Part shown: one piece after another, positions 1-10,873 of the stretch
Numbering within the stretch: the first letter of the stretch is position 1
How the letters are laid out: every line of letters begins with the position of its first letter
Assembly: GCA_012845835.1 (NCBI GenBank)
Contig: JABAKD010000007.1
Location: 10,615,665 to 10,679,664 of the forward strand
Origin: Undaria pinnatifida
Taxonomy: Eukaryota; Sar; Phaeophyceae; Laminariales; Alariaceae
Length of the DNA stretch: 64,000 bases
Direction of reading: 5' to 3'
Position numbers and translations under genes: made by a program
The notes under the pieces: generated by a model
Database searches by the model: none
Seen by the model: the letters and a program-made list of their open reading frames with translations, nothing else
What the model was told of the DNA's origin: nothing

Positions 1-152
1 GTTTAACCACATGCACAGACCTTTAGCTCCCCCCAGCCGGTAGACAATGTAGAAGCCCCCCCAAACTGGCGGAGATGTCCCGCTTGAGTCAGCCGCAACG
101 TACTTCTCTATGAGACCCCGTGCTACGATAGAGGTGTACCATTTCTTGACTG

Positions 153-413
153 ATTCTACGATAGCCCCCCCCCGAAAAACGGCGATTTTCTTTAACGAGT
201 TTACGTTTCATGGCTGCTTGACATGAGGAAGGTTGCTATTAAGTCATGTCTCCGTATATTTTCTTATTTGCACTTCTTGGACTATCGAACAATGACGTCG
301 GGGTGGCAAGGGGCTTGCTCCGTATTTTTTTCTGGAGATACGGCCGGAAGCTGGTTTCATAAACCGGCGATTTCGTTATCCTTAAAGAAAACTTGGGGGG
401 ACCATCATAGAAC
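153..413 (+). mobile_element. TIR-B miniature inverted-repeat element, copy 1
   Basis: The left end TTCTACGATAGCCCCCCC is matched in inverted form at the right end (GGGGGGACCATCATAGAA). Inner arms carry TTTTCTTTAACGA on the left and TCGTTATCCTTAAAGAAAA on the right. The interior (ATGACGTCGGGGTGGCAAGGGG, then a GGAGATACGGCC block) recurs at 10874-11110 and 30005-30242. It has no coding capacity, so it would be non-autonomous. Confidence 0.75.
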
Positions 414-1779
414 GACACTTTTGCCGATTTTTTTTTTCTGAATGACGGGGCTCCGTTTACCAAAATTCGTCTGCATGTCGCTCTCTTTTTGCAATTTTGA
501 ATGCCTACGCCAACGGGTTGTACTTTTTTTCAAGTTTTCGCAAAGTTATTGTTTTAGGCGAGGTGTACAGAGGCTCATGTGAAGAGGGGTCAGAGAACCG
601 TTTTTGCACCTTTCGCCGAAGCATTTTGTCACGAACTACGGATTCTCTACCCCTGGCTCTAACCAACCCAACTCAACAGAAAACCCGACCCAAGCCCAAA
701 CCTCAAAGCTCTAAGCGTAACCCTATAATCCCTAACCCTGGCGTTATACTACCCCCAGGCTGGCAAACAGGGTGGAAGCCCTGAAGTTGGTGGAGCGATC
801 CCTTCTGAACTGCAAGAGACTCGATGACCCAGAGCTGCTCCAGGTGAATGTTAAACGTGACCCCAGACCGAGATAGTTTGAAGGGCTTGCTTCAGCGTAC
901 CCTGAGGGGGGGAATGTGTTACGCAAGCCCCAACTGTCCCACGGGAGAATGTTGAAGGGTTTTCAGCCGTGCCCTTCAGTACCAGGGTTAGCTCAGCCCC
1001 AACCGCCCTGGCCGAGATGGCCGACAGGGCCTTGCTCGCACAGTGTTGCACATAGTCGGGTTTGGGGTGGGGAACACAACACTGGAGCTCTCACACCAAA
1101 TAGCCCTCATACAATACGGCACCGGGCGCCCTTCGCACCAAAACACCACTCGCGTGGAGTACTTCGTGTTAGGAACCTGACACAGGCTATAGGTACTCGC
1201 TCTGCCACTTTTTAAACTCAGCCTTGCCGCTCTCGTGCAGGACAGCCGTTTCGCCGGTATCGCACTTGGCGTGTACCCCCATCGCTATGTTTCAGCATGA
1301 CCCGAACAGCTCGCCCCCCCCCATGTCAGGAGCCGGGAAAGCGCTGTTGATGGAGCAGAGTGTGCCCCCTTCACCAGTCTCGAGGCATGCTGAGGCATGG
1401 GCGCATCGGTTGTCTTTCTGAGGCTCACCACCATTTGAGAAGATCGATACCCCGCCCAAAACCTGACTGGAAGCGCATGATCGTTTGTGACCGTATTTGG
1501 TCGTGACTACTACCGAACGTTCCCTCGTGAATACCAGGTAATTCGGGAAAAGATGCCCCCGAAACAAGTAGGAGCCTCATCGACCCCATTGCGAGCCTTC
1601 CACGTAATTCGCGGTAACCGCTTCCCCGGTGTTCTTGGAGCTCAAACCCCGACCCTTTTCAGGTTTCGGAAGGCGGCAGTACGATAGAGCCTATGCTTGG
1701 ATAGCGGTGCACCAGTGCTTTTCCTGGCGCCCCTCACTAGGAGAGGTCCTTACTTTGCCCGCAAACTGGTTATGGACTC

Positions 1780-2029
1780 CTTCCACGCTAGGGATGCAGC
1801 AGATTCTAAGAACTTTCTGAGGTCCTAACACAAGGAATTAAAAACAAAATTCACCCGAAACATGGGCTTCGAAGACGTTCGCTCGAGTTACTCGACGTGC
1901 GTTTCTACTGCGCTAGTTCTAATGCAAGTGTGCTCGTTAAAGTTGTCGTGCTAACCATTACCCTCTATCGCTCAACGGGGTCAGCAACGTCTGGCCCGAA
2001 ATAGTGCAACCATTTCCCGTGGGATTACC
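1780..2029 (-). mobile_element. TIR-C miniature element
   Basis: Diverged copy of the TIR-C family in reverse orientation, from CCACGCTAGGGATGCAGCAG to TTCCCGTGGGATTAC. The family core (CCCGAAACATG, CTTCGAAGACGTTCGCTCG) is readable. It directly adjoins the TIR-A copy that begins at 2035. Confidence 0.65.
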
Positions 2030-2034
2030 CTCTT

Positions 2035-2276
2035 GACGCGTGCTACGATGATGGAGGTGCACCACGTTTTTCCTGAATTTTCTCACTTTTCGGAGCTTAA
2101 GACGTCTCCCAAAAACTGTTTTGAAAAAACACAATGCGGCCGGTTGAAAATTATCATACGACGAAAAAATTGCTAAAAAATTGCAAATTTCGACGGTTTA
2201 GGGTAAAGGAGCCCCGTTGTTCAGAAACCATTTCGGACGATAAATGCTACCGGGTACTTCTATCGCAGCACGCGTC
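2035..2276 (-). mobile_element. TIR-A miniature element
   Basis: Starts GACGCGTGCTACGATG and ends CTATCGCAGCACGCGTC, so the outer 15 or so bases are inverted copies. The interior is the family core read backwards (GGAGCTTAAGACGTCTCCCA on this strand, GGAGCCCCGTTGTTCAG near the right end). No reading frame of interest. Confidence 0.75.
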
Positions 2277-2504
2277 TTTGAGCAGTAAGCCGAAAGCGCA
2301 ACCCGATGAAGAAGCCCACGGCAAACATGTAGCTAATATGTACATACAAATAATATCGCAACAGAAGAACGACCTTCGATTGGGTCGTGGCTTTACACTT
2401 TTATAGCTGGAACCCCCTTTTTTTCTTGTCAGATTTTTTTTTTAAGTTAGTATGGGGGGGGGTGGGGCTCTAAAACGTTTTTTTTTTTTTCTCACGCTTC
2501 TACT

Positions 2505-2640
2505 TTCCAGCTTCTGGACAAGCCGTGGTCACAGGTGTCGTCCCTTCTCCCCCCTCGATTCTTGCCTTCAATTGCAATCGCGCATAGGGTTCAGCAATCC
2601 TACTTCTTGTTGATTCTTCATCGAGTGTTGCTAACTCACG
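2505..2640 (+). repeat. Dispersed repeat fragment, 'GGACAAGCCGTGG' family
   Basis: Shares CTTGGACAAGCCGTGGT, CAGG.GT and a GCATAGGGTTCA block with 21690-21780 in the same order. The related longer copy at 21.6-22.1 kb continues into sequence shared with about 46030-46125 and, on the minus strand, 17560-17660. Family type unknown. Confidence 0.5.
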
Positions 2641-2713
2641 CCCACGCTGCTTTCCGCAAGTCAATTTTTTGCACAAGAAAAAATCCCAACAAATTTATAC
2701 GAGTATGCACTCG

Positions 2714-2790
2714 GCGCGGCTCGAACTCACGAAACTGACCTATACCAGGCTCAAGGATAGCCTGATACGCCACCGGGGCGACCGGTACCG
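2714..2790 (-). repeat. tRNA-like fragment (possible SINE head)
   Basis: On the minus strand there is an A-box-like GTGGCGTATCAGG followed about 40 bases later by a B-box GAGTTCGAGCC, the spacing of an internal RNA polymerase III promoter. A 6-bp stem with 7-base loop (CAGGCT/AGCCTG) lies between. The T-arm is only partly paired and no acceptor stem can be drawn, so it is not an intact tRNA. A decayed tRNA or tRNA-derived short interspersed element fits best. Confidence 0.35.
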
Positions 2791-5380
2791 GGTTTAAGGA
2801 TCCCTGTCACCCTGAAAATATTGTAGACGAAACAGCGCTACCTCTATCGTTGCGCGCGTCACGGGTGAGGTTTGAAACACGTCGGGCACCTCATCCATCT
2901 GCCGTGACCCGATTCGAACCGCAACGCTATCACCCGCACAGGACGGGTGCTGCCTTGCGTTCTCCATCGGCTTTCCCCTGTTGGGAAGGAAGCACCGAAA
3001 GCACGTTCACAGGAGCTTTTCCTTGGCGGCTCAGATCTTGGAAACCCTGGAGTCGCCGCTGGCGAGGCTACGCGCCCAGCTCCACTTGGAGGTGCGATAT
3101 TTGATGCTCGGTCATACGAAACCTCACCTAAGAACATATAAGATAGTAAGAAAGTGCGTTGACATTTTTGTTTTCGCGGCGAAACGAATGGTTAACGTGA
3201 ATTGTTCGTGTTGCTTTCTGCCGCTGCATGAGCTTATGGTGGAACTACAGTACCAAAATTTACTATCAGACGTAGTGAATTTCGCCCTATCCACCCTGCC
3301 GACGTGTAGCAGCCATTGGTCAGGTGGCGAGGTGCGAGGACAATAGATTCAGACGTTCTCGCAAAGGCTAACTCCCATATGGGCAAAGTAATTTCGACAA
3401 AATATTCCGGTGCATGTGCTTGCGGTATGATCGCAAAACGTCTTTACTTATGCAGCTATTACAATCCCCGTTATTCCGCTCTGTCGACGTGTACCCACCG
3501 ACGATCAGGTGTCGAGGTGCGAGATGGACGCAGACTTTCTTGCAAAGGCTACCTCTCACATGGACAAGGCGTTACGACAGGATTACGGAGGTGAATCAGA
3601 GTAGTATTCCTCTTCTCCGCCGATGGTTTCGTCCGTTGGCGAAGACACTGTACGACACGCCGCTCACTTGCGTGTACGAGATAAACAGCATGACGTTTGT
3701 TGCTGTGGGTGGGAACCGTGAGTGGCGGTGGAGCTGCGTAGTATGATTGTATCACGACCAAAACTACGGTGAAGGTGCACCTTTGTGTATTCTGAGGCTC
3801 TTAACCTATTGAAGACCCCTTTCAGGCACAAACTGAGTTTACGAGCAGGTTGGAAGCGAGCACGTTGAGCAGGCTCATGGACCAGGTAAAAAAAAACGTT
3901 TTTAACCTTGAAATAAAGTAAGAATGGCATGCCGACGAAGTTGGGCAAAGGAGCCCCGTCGATCATAAAAATAAAACGTACCCAATATGTCCTACATCTG
4001 TCGTGTCAGTAGCACGCCTGTCAATGACGTGGTATGTACATGGTCAGACACCCACAGGGGCAGTCCCATAGAATACCCATTGTTGGCGCTTGAAGTAGCC
4101 ACGACCGGAAAATATGCGACATAATTCGATGCTGACGTCCGCATGAAAACAATTATTCACAAGGTGCCGACGTCTACCTCACAGGCGGTTCTGAGTAGGA
4201 TAAATTCCCACCCTTCACGTGACTATCCGAACACGTCACAGCACTTCGCGCTGGATGCAAGCAAATGTCTTTCTGTGGAAACCCCGACGTGCTCCGCCCG
4301 GTCATTGCGGGGATACGAGGGGCCGAGACCATAAAACTACGGCCATACAAGCTGTTGACCCCCCCCGCCTTTTCCCTTCCGCCTCGAAAGAGATGCGTGG
4401 TCAATGATCAAATATCTAAGGCAAGCAACAAACTTGTACCCGCTCCCCCCCTCTTTCGTTGCATACCACACGGTTTTGTATTTACGACGATCTTTTCACA
4501 TGGACAAATTTAAATGGCAAACTTTGAACTACGGAGATCACCTAAAGATATTGCCGACCCCGACCCCTCCCCCACCTCCCCTCCTTTCTATTCGCGTCTC
4601 GAGAAGCACCAGAAAAAGACGAAATACCAAGAAGAAAAAAAGAATACGAAGTATACCGCAATAAACATGAAACCTGTACGCGACGTCTATCTCCACCCTT
4701 GTACATATGTCCGACTTAACATCGAATGCACTCCACCAGCTCACTGCCCTTGCCTGCTCTACGACTCCCTCTCTGATGGGTATACTTTCTGTTCGTTTTC
4801 TGACCGTATCGTGCAGCGTAGCAGTCCTAACCAAAACCAGACGACGATCATGCGGTAGAAACGAAGACCACTAAGAACAAGACGCGTACTACCATAGAAG
4901 TAGCACTGTTTAGCTGCGTATTCCCGGACTGACGAGACTCTTGAACCGAATACAACTCAGCATATTAAATAAAATTGTAGCAAATACGCTATTAATACAC
5001 AGCTGTGAGTTATTGTATTTCGTCGAAACCTATGTTTGCAAGCTGTATGTGATATTCCGATTGCGGGTGTTATACGGGGCCTGTATGGCCTCATGAAGGA
5101 CAGAGATCGGCGACTCCGCTTATGTTGCCCGAGGTAGAATCAGGTTCAATATAGTGGTGTTTTATTGCGAAATGCTGTCTCTTCGATTTCCGTTGGATGT
5201 GTTCCTGGGCCAAGCAAAATCGTTCACCGGATTGCTGTTTCACAACAAAAAGCCAACAACGTGAGCGAGTAACAGATAACAACTACTGCCGTACACACTT
5301 GGCGAGCTTGTCCAAACGACAAGGCTTTAAAGCTTAATACACACACCAGGTGCACCCCAACCGTAGCACGCGCCCAAACC

Positions 5381-5381
<1 letters not shown>

Positions 5382-5477
<96 letters not shown>

Positions 5478-5478
5478 C
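5382..5478 (+). repeat. (CAA)n microsatellite, about 32 units
   Basis: An uninterrupted CAA run of 97 bases. It gives artefactual poly-Asn, poly-Gln/Thr, poly-Val, poly-Cys and poly-Leu frames on both strands. It follows closely on a TIR-A end remnant (GGTGCACCCCAACCGTAGCA at 5349-5368) and lies 58 bp upstream of tentative exon 1. Confidence 0.95.
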
Positions 5479-5536
5479 GATTTGACGCACAAGCAGCTCT
5501 TAATAAAAACCAACACATCTCCCTGCATCCTTCCAG

Positions 5537-5753
5537 TGTGCGACATGACGAGCCTTGGGCCGGAAACCCCCTTGGAAGGAGAATGGGACCAAGCGCCCGG
5601 GAAGGCGTTTTCCGAGGGAAATGACAACCACCAGGCACGGGGTGATGAATCCCCGGAGGCCGCTGCCGCTCGCGCTGACGCGCTGAACGATGCATTTCGT
5701 CCACTAGACCGGTACGACGCTTTTCGTTTGTTCACAAAAGATGCATACACAAG
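5537..5753 (+). CDS. CFAP46: Tentative CFAP46 exon 1
   Basis: Begins after CATCCTTCCAG and runs open with exon-like composition, including EAAAARADALNDAFRPLDRY and DAFRLFTKDAYT. A donor at ACAAG|GTTTCT leaves phase 2, which matches the acceptor of exon 2, so I place it in the same gene; this part is inference. Read through the donor, the peptide (AYTRFLRW) weakly resembles the last helix of an RGS domain. That is the main alternative. The donor is a poor match to consensus, so the 3' end is uncertain. Confidence 0.35.
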
Positions 5754-6162
5754 GTTTCTGCGCTGGTGCGCAACGCTAAGCCAGAACGACTTCAAGACCA
5801 TCCGCCATGGAAAGGTCGATCGAAGCGAAGTTGTTGTTTTCTCGCGCTGTCAGAACAAAACAAATGTGAATACCAATATTAATACAAACAAAAGCTAAAA
5901 TATTGATAACATTAGTATCGATAATAGTATTAACGATACTATTATTTGAGATTCTAGTAACATAAGACTTCGACTGCTTGGGAGGTCGATACACAACTTT
6001 ACAACAAGTGCGTGATACATCCGCTGCGCGTATTCTACGTTCTCACGATGTTTACGAAACCGCTCAAAAAATCTATGCCAGCAATTGTTGAACTTGAAGT
6101 TGAATCTTGAATCACCTTGAATGGCCTAGTAAAATGTCGCGTGTTTCCATGGCGTCGACCAG
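5754..6162 (+). other. CFAP46: Intron 1 (409 bp, tentative)
   Basis: AT-rich spacer containing ATTAATAC/TATCGATAATAGTATT runs. No transposon end was recognised. Confidence 0.35.
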
Positions 6163-6325
6163 TCGAAGGAATATTTCTCATCTGAGCTTGCTTCATATGC
6201 CCAACATCCTGTTCAAACACACGAGCAGGTTTATGACCCCACTAGCGGACGTCTTGCGACTGAAGACGAGCGTCGACGTGGAGCCCACTTCGCCGGAGGA
6301 CAAAGCTCTTCTTCTAATAGATCAG
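6163..6325 (+). CDS. CFAP46: CFAP46 exon 2
   Basis: Open block containing LLHMPNILFKHTSRFMTPLA then VEPTSPEDKALLLIDQ, ending GATCAG|GTGATT in phase 0. The pattern of an N.(x)L..TSRF..PL segment followed by EDKA.LLI.Q is what I recall for the CFAP46 helical repeats. The acceptor is taken at GTCGACCAG (6162); TAG at 6129 is an in-frame alternative that would add 11 codons. Coding ends cleanly: the frame stops nine bases beyond the donor. Confidence 0.75.
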
Positions 6326-6696
6326 GTGATTTTTTGAACGGTACTGAATACAGTAGTATTGGCGCCTATGTACGTCCCGCAACATATGATAGCAAGGGTA
6401 GTATCCTTTTACGGGACAGACGGGTGCCACGATAGCGGAGCTACGGCACGGTACGGGGGGTGGGTCCCTTTTTGAAGGCCTTTGTTTGCGGTGGCTCGGG
6501 GTCACTCGCGTGAGTGACCCCTCTGTTCCTTCTCTAACTTGAGCTTACGTTCTTTTCCAATTTGGCGACATGGATCCGCGTAGGAATGGTAAGCTACGCT
6601 GCGCCATAAGAAAAAGCTCCAAATACGTTTTCTTCCGTGAGGTACAGGGTCATTCTTCTGGCGACTTGTTGAAACCCGGCAGTCAAAATCGGGATA

Positions 6697-6741
6697 CCCC
6701 CCCTCCCCCCCCCCTCCCCCCCCCCCTCCCCCCCCCCCTCT
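6697..6741 (+). repeat. C-rich tract
   Basis: Runs of seven to ten C separated by single T. The other strand is a G-run array that could form a quadruplex. It also produces low-complexity frames on both strands. Confidence 0.85.
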
Positions 6742-7423
6742 ACCGAACGTTTCCTCAGGGCTAGCAATTTTGGCAACACAGTGGTCTGACAGTGGTCTGA
6801 CTGGGTTGGTACGCCAAATGAGGAACTACATCTATTTTTTTCAGTTTACCAAAAAAAATTAGGAAAGTAAACTTCAATGGCGAAATCAAAAACTCTAATC
6901 AAGACTCACTTTTGCTGCGAATTTGGAATATCGATTATTACTCACATACTTATGCGAAAATGATTATCCCTTGCGATAGCGTCATTTTGTTTTGCTCAAA
7001 GTAAACAATTTTTGGATTGGAGACAGAGATTCCCGAGGGAGAGCCCGCAGAAAAAAACGGGCACATCCCTTCCGTGGCATTCGTTTGCAGTCTGTGCCCG
7101 CCGAGAACTACCCAATGTCGCATGAACATCGACGAGAAGATGACAGCACACGCAAGCCCGCGATAGTATGGACTACACGGGATATGCTCGACCATCCGTG
7201 GGACGGGCTCAGAAACGCATATACCCCTCGTCGGGAAGGAAACTTGAGTAGATCAGTACGAAAATTCCCCTCCTTGCGCCCAGCGGTACCGATGTTGACT
7301 AGGTCGGGATTGTACCGATACACTTCTTGATGGTTTTGCGTCTACCGTAGGTCCCACTTTGGAATATTCCGCTTTTACAGAACTAGCTACGGGACGCGTC
7401 GGACCGTGTTTTTGGGGAACACG

Positions 7424-7465
7424 CTTCTGGTTCAAGCACCCCAGCAGCTAGAAACGACAGCGAGC
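7424..7465 (+). repeat. Partial copy of exon 3 inside intron 2
   Basis: CTTCTGGTTCAAGCACCCCA followed by GCAGCTAGA matches CTGCTGGTTCAAGCGGCCCA plus GCAGCTAGA within exon 3 at an offset of 114 bp. Similarity fades on both sides. No usable splice acceptor precedes it. Confidence 0.7.
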
Positions 7466-7501
7466 CTAACTGACCCTCGATGTGATATTTTACATGAACA
7501 G

Positions 7502-7635
7502 GGGAAGAACGCTGCCGATCCCTTCTTGAGGCGAATGCTGCTGGTTCAAGCGGCCCAGCAGCTAGACATCGCTACTCGGGATGAGAACCAGAGCAGCGCT
7601 AACGAAATTGACCCGCTTGACCTGGACTCTACTAG
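7502..7635 (+). CDS. CFAP46: CFAP46 exon 3
   Basis: Acceptor CATGAACAG, donor ACTAG|GTGCGA, 134 bp, phase 0 in and phase 2 out. It encodes GKNAADPFLRRMLLVQAAQQ, LDIATRDENQ and a short acidic tail (EIDPLDLDST). It reads on from the LLIDQ end of exon 2 into an LLxxAxxxLD helix, as in CFAP46. A truncated copy of its middle lies in the preceding intron. Confidence 0.8.
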
Positions 7636-9266
7636 GTGCGACGCCACATTAATCCTTGTACAGCTACACCACCCGTTTAGGAGCAGTCTGCTAGGAACTA
7701 AAGTAAACTGTGGTTCGAACTGGTAAAATGGCGATTTTCCTGTTCGAAACCTTTGCTACGAGGATGGTTGGACTGGTATCGTGGACTGGTAACGAAACGC
7801 ACCGGTTTTGCAGATTTGGCTTTGTGCGAAGGACGTACGCTCCGTGAGATAAGGGTATTGCGTTTTGGACCGAATGCTGACATATGCTGCCACAGATGCA
7901 GCATTGGTTCGCTAAGCGTTTTGTTCTGAATGGCGGGGCTCCTTCAAGAATCACCAGAATGTTGTTCTTGTGCTTCAATATGAGTGCCTAGCGCATCGGT
8001 TTGTTCACCGGGTTGAGCTGTCGTTTCTTTCAACAAATCATGTTTTTTGGGTGGCGAGGCATAGAGTTTCTTCAAGGGGAGAAGCTCAGGGAAACAAACG
8101 GCGCATGTCCACCTTAGGGGGAGAAACGTCTTTTCGGAGGGTCCAGGGCCACTCGCGCGGTCCAGGGCCACTCGCGCGAGCGACTTTCACCAATGTTCTT
8201 TTCTGCTTTGCGACGAGCTCTCCGGGTGTAACAGAAGAACCAGAAGAATTTCTCGTTACTCGGCGCCACTACTGAAGGCTGTTCCAAACCTTTTTTTCGA
8301 GTCAGGACGCATTCTGCGGGAGATGCACCACTCGTCTTCCTGTGGCATCTCAACAAAAACCTCACCAAAACCTTGAGGTTTTTGTAGCAAACCGAACGTG
8401 CAACCCCGTGAGCAAACACGTGTGTTCTAGGCGTACCAACCATAAAAAATGTTCGCAGGAAAAATGTAAATATCAAAGTTCTAGTGAGTTTGTTTCAAGG
8501 GGTGCCGTCATTCAGGAAACGGTGCTACAGCCTAAAAGTGCTACCTCCCATCGATATTTCCCGCTTGGGACGCCGAACCACTCGCGCGAATGACCCAGAC
8601 TAGGTAACATAAAGAAGTGGGGGGTACCCCCGACATGTGCTGCGACAAAGGTTGCTCTTTTGGACTACATTGTTGGTTTTTGAACGACAGGGATTCTTTT
8701 AGCCCATGACGTCGGAAGGCCATTCTCGGTTTAAAATAATGTCCCCTAATCTCAACCGAGGGCCGTTGGGATTTTTTCGTCTGCTTGCGCTTCTATTTTG
8801 TCTCAGAAATCGGCCGATAGGGCGAAATCTAGAGCCCTTCAATTAAGGAGAGGCTTCCGACAACAAATTGATTATTTTGATGCACCTCTTAAGCGGTACG
8901 GGTACCGCGGAAAGTCCATGAGGTCCTCACAAGAGGAGCTCAAGATGTCACCCGAAACATAACTTCGAAGGCATTCGATCGCAGAACCCGACCAAGCTTC
9001 TATGCCTTAGTAAAAAAACATGTACTCGTGAAATGACTCGACTAATGACTAAACGGTAGTTCCTCACTTGAGGAGCTCCATTGGACATGTACATTGCTAG
9101 TTAATCCAACAACTGCAACCCCCTACTTACTTTGGGATGATTGATTCGATACACCTCTACCGCGGTAGCATGTGCCCCTTTCCCTGCCGTAGCCTTTGTC
9201 CGTACCTAAGGCACCTTCCGACCAAACGGTTCCGAACATCTCATCGTGCTTGCGTGTATCGCTCAG
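7636..9266 (+). other. CFAP46: Intron 3 (1,631 bp)
   Basis: Holds a short direct duplication GGTCCAGGGCCACTCGCGC (8140 and 8159), another CACTCGCGCGAATGACC palindrome-type site (8580), a GGGGGGTACCCCC motif (8620) and a TIR-C copy (8885-9095). Confidence 0.65.
8885..9095 (-). mobile_element. TIR-C element, partial
   Basis: Core CACCCGAAACATAACTTCGA and GGTAGTTCCTCACTTGAGGA matches the family. The terminal repeats are eroded. Confidence 0.55.
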
Positions 9267-9449
9267 GGGTGCAGACCAATCGGCGTCGGTTGATGGTATC
9301 GGCTCTATCGCACACGAGCAGCCAGGGTCCGTGTCGGAAGAGTCGCGAGCGCAAGAGTTAGAAGAGGCCGCGGCCGTTTTTTCGGGGCTGGACGCTGACG
9401 GGTCGACAGACGGCGACCCTCCAATGGCTCCTACCCCGTCTTCCAAAAG
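9267..9449 (+). CDS. CFAP46: CFAP46 exon 4
   Basis: Acceptor TATCGCTCAG, donor CCAAAAG|GTTGGT, 183 bp, phase 2 in and out. The product is acidic and low in hydrophobics (VSEESRAQELEEAAAV, GLDADGSTDGDPPMAPT), probably a lineage-specific loop between helices. It joins exon 3 through an AG|G Arg codon and exon 5 through another. Assignment rests on splice signals and phase, not on family similarity. Confidence 0.65.
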
Positions 9450-9639
9450 GTTGGTACTGCAACGGACGCCTGCTACGGGCGGCGGCCGCTACGATCGGGG
9501 GGTAGCAATGTACTGACGTTAAATTTTTAGTGAGCGATGGGGCTCCTCATCTGAGCAGCTCGCCAGTATAATGGGAGTACCTTTTGCGTTTTTACGTTAT
9601 TCATCGTCCGTTACATGTCTAGGCCACGGAGCTGCTTAA

Positions 9640-9878
9640 GACCCGTGCTACGATAGAGGGGCGCCACTTTTTTTCTGAGTTATCCTCGATTTGGGAGCTC
9701 AAGACTTCTCCCAGAAAACGGATTTTGAGAATAATAAAACTTCTACTACTGCTTGATGAAAACTCCCATGGAGCCTAGGCACACAACGAGAATCATGCAA
9801 AAACAATGGCCTGTTGCCGACGATTTTGGGTGCTGGAGCCCTGGCAAAAAACTGTATACCTCTACCGCTGCACGGGTC
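9640..9878 (-). mobile_element. TIR-A miniature element
   Basis: Ends GACCCGTGCTACGATAGAGG and CCTCTACCGCTGCACGGGTC are inverted copies over 20 bases with a few mismatches. The interior is the family core read backwards, including TTGGGAGCTCAAGACTTCTC. Confidence 0.85.
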
Positions 9879-10206
9879 ATGCGGCCCAATGCAACGGTAG
9901 ATGTGGCCCATTTTTGTTTCTAAGGCTCGCCACTTGAAACAGCTCTATACCTCTCGCCCAAAATAACGTTTTTTCGTGTAAACCCCGACAGCGCAACCCG
10001 GCATTGAAGGCTTACAAGGCCTAGGTGTACCAAATCATAGAATCGCCAAAAACAAGAACAAAAATAATAATAGTTCCACCGATTTTGGGTCAAGACGTGT
10101 TAAGGAGCTCCATCATTCAGAAAACAGTCGAGGAAAAAAGTGCTACCGTTACAATAGCATGCGTATTTCAGCCACCAAACAGGGTCATGGGGCTGGTAGC
10201 AACTTA

Positions 10207-10350
10207 GACGCGTGCTACGGTAGAGGTGTAGCACTTTTCGCCTGAAGAAATGGTTTCTGAACGAAGGGGCTCCTTAACCCAAATCGTCAGAAAATAGGCC
10301 GTTTTTTTGTATGGTTCTCGTGTTGTGTACCTAGGCCGAGTGAGATATAT
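10207..10350 (+). mobile_element. TIR-A element, 5' half only
   Basis: GACGCGTGCTACGGTAGAGG then GAAGGGGCTCCTTAACCCAA and GTGTACCTAGGCC. The right half is missing or unrecognisable. Confidence 0.65.
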
Positions 10351-10428
10351 GGTCTTATCTCTCTGCCCACCATGGGTACGGCGGGGGGTTCTGTTGGGAG
10401 GTCTGGTACAGCAGTGGCTCGGGGAGAG

Positions 10429-10694
10429 GACGCAGGCTACGATAGAGGTAAGAGCAGTTTTCGCCTGAAATGGACCATTTTCTGAATGACGGGGCTCCTT
10501 AACCCTAAATCGTCCGAAATTATTTGGGTCATTTATTTTTTGCTTAACCCTCGTTGTGTACCTAGGCCATGGGATTCTTCCGGTAGCGTTTTTTTGGCTT
10601 ATTATCCAAAATCAGTTTCTGGGAGAGGTCTTAAGCTCCCAGATTGAGGAAACCTCACAAAAAAACGTGGTGCAATTTTATCGCAGCACGCGGC
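10429..10694 (+). mobile_element. TIR-A miniature element, near full length
   Basis: Good reference copy: left end CTACGATAGAGG, TGACGGGGCTCCTTAACCCT, TACCTAGGCCATGGGATTC, GGGAGAGGTCTTAAGCTCCC, right end TTATCGCAGCACGCGGCC. Confidence 0.8.
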
Positions 10695-10873
10695 CTTCGT
10701 GGTTGGGTGAGGAAGACAGGAGAGCAAGGCTACGGTAGGGATGGGTACCCTTGTCCACTACCGAGCAGAGGACACTCGGGATAGTGCCCGTGCACCCTCA
10801 TCCCAAAACGAGCTTATTTGTTTTTTTGTTTTGCGCAGGACGACAACACACAATTATGGTGCCTATGACTGAT

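Larger units (their letters stand above)
1..5536. other. Intron or upstream sequence, repeat filled
   Basis: No exon could be supported here. The stretch holds a TIR-A end (about 118-148), a TIR-B element (153-413), degenerate CCCTAA-like sequence (about 650-750), adjacent TIR-C and TIR-A elements (1780-2276), a dispersed-repeat segment (2505-2640), a tRNA-like fragment (2714-2790), an isolated TIR-A end (about 2817-2860) and a (CAA)n tract. Since exon 1 needs one base from an earlier exon, this is probably intron of the same gene. Confidence 0.5.
6326..7501 (+). other. CFAP46: Intron 2 (1,176 bp)
   Basis: Contains a GGGGTCACTC/GAGTGACCCC hairpin motif (6495-6518), a C-rich run (6697-6741) and, just before the next exon, a partial copy of that exon (7424-7465). 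Confidence 0.7.

Noticed and set aside
948..1050. Exon-like SSAPTALAEMADRALLAQ in the + strand after GGGTTTTCAG
   Set aside because: No convincing donor follows and the phase needed by exon 1 could not be tested. Possible but unsupported.
2860..2960. Second tRNA-like B-box (GGTTCGAATC, minus strand)
   Set aside because: No A-box at a suitable distance and the T-arm does not pair.
5350..5898. Poly-Asn protein of 182 residues
   Set aside because: The Asn run is the (CAA)n microsatellite. Only the part after the acceptor at 5536 is a possible exon.
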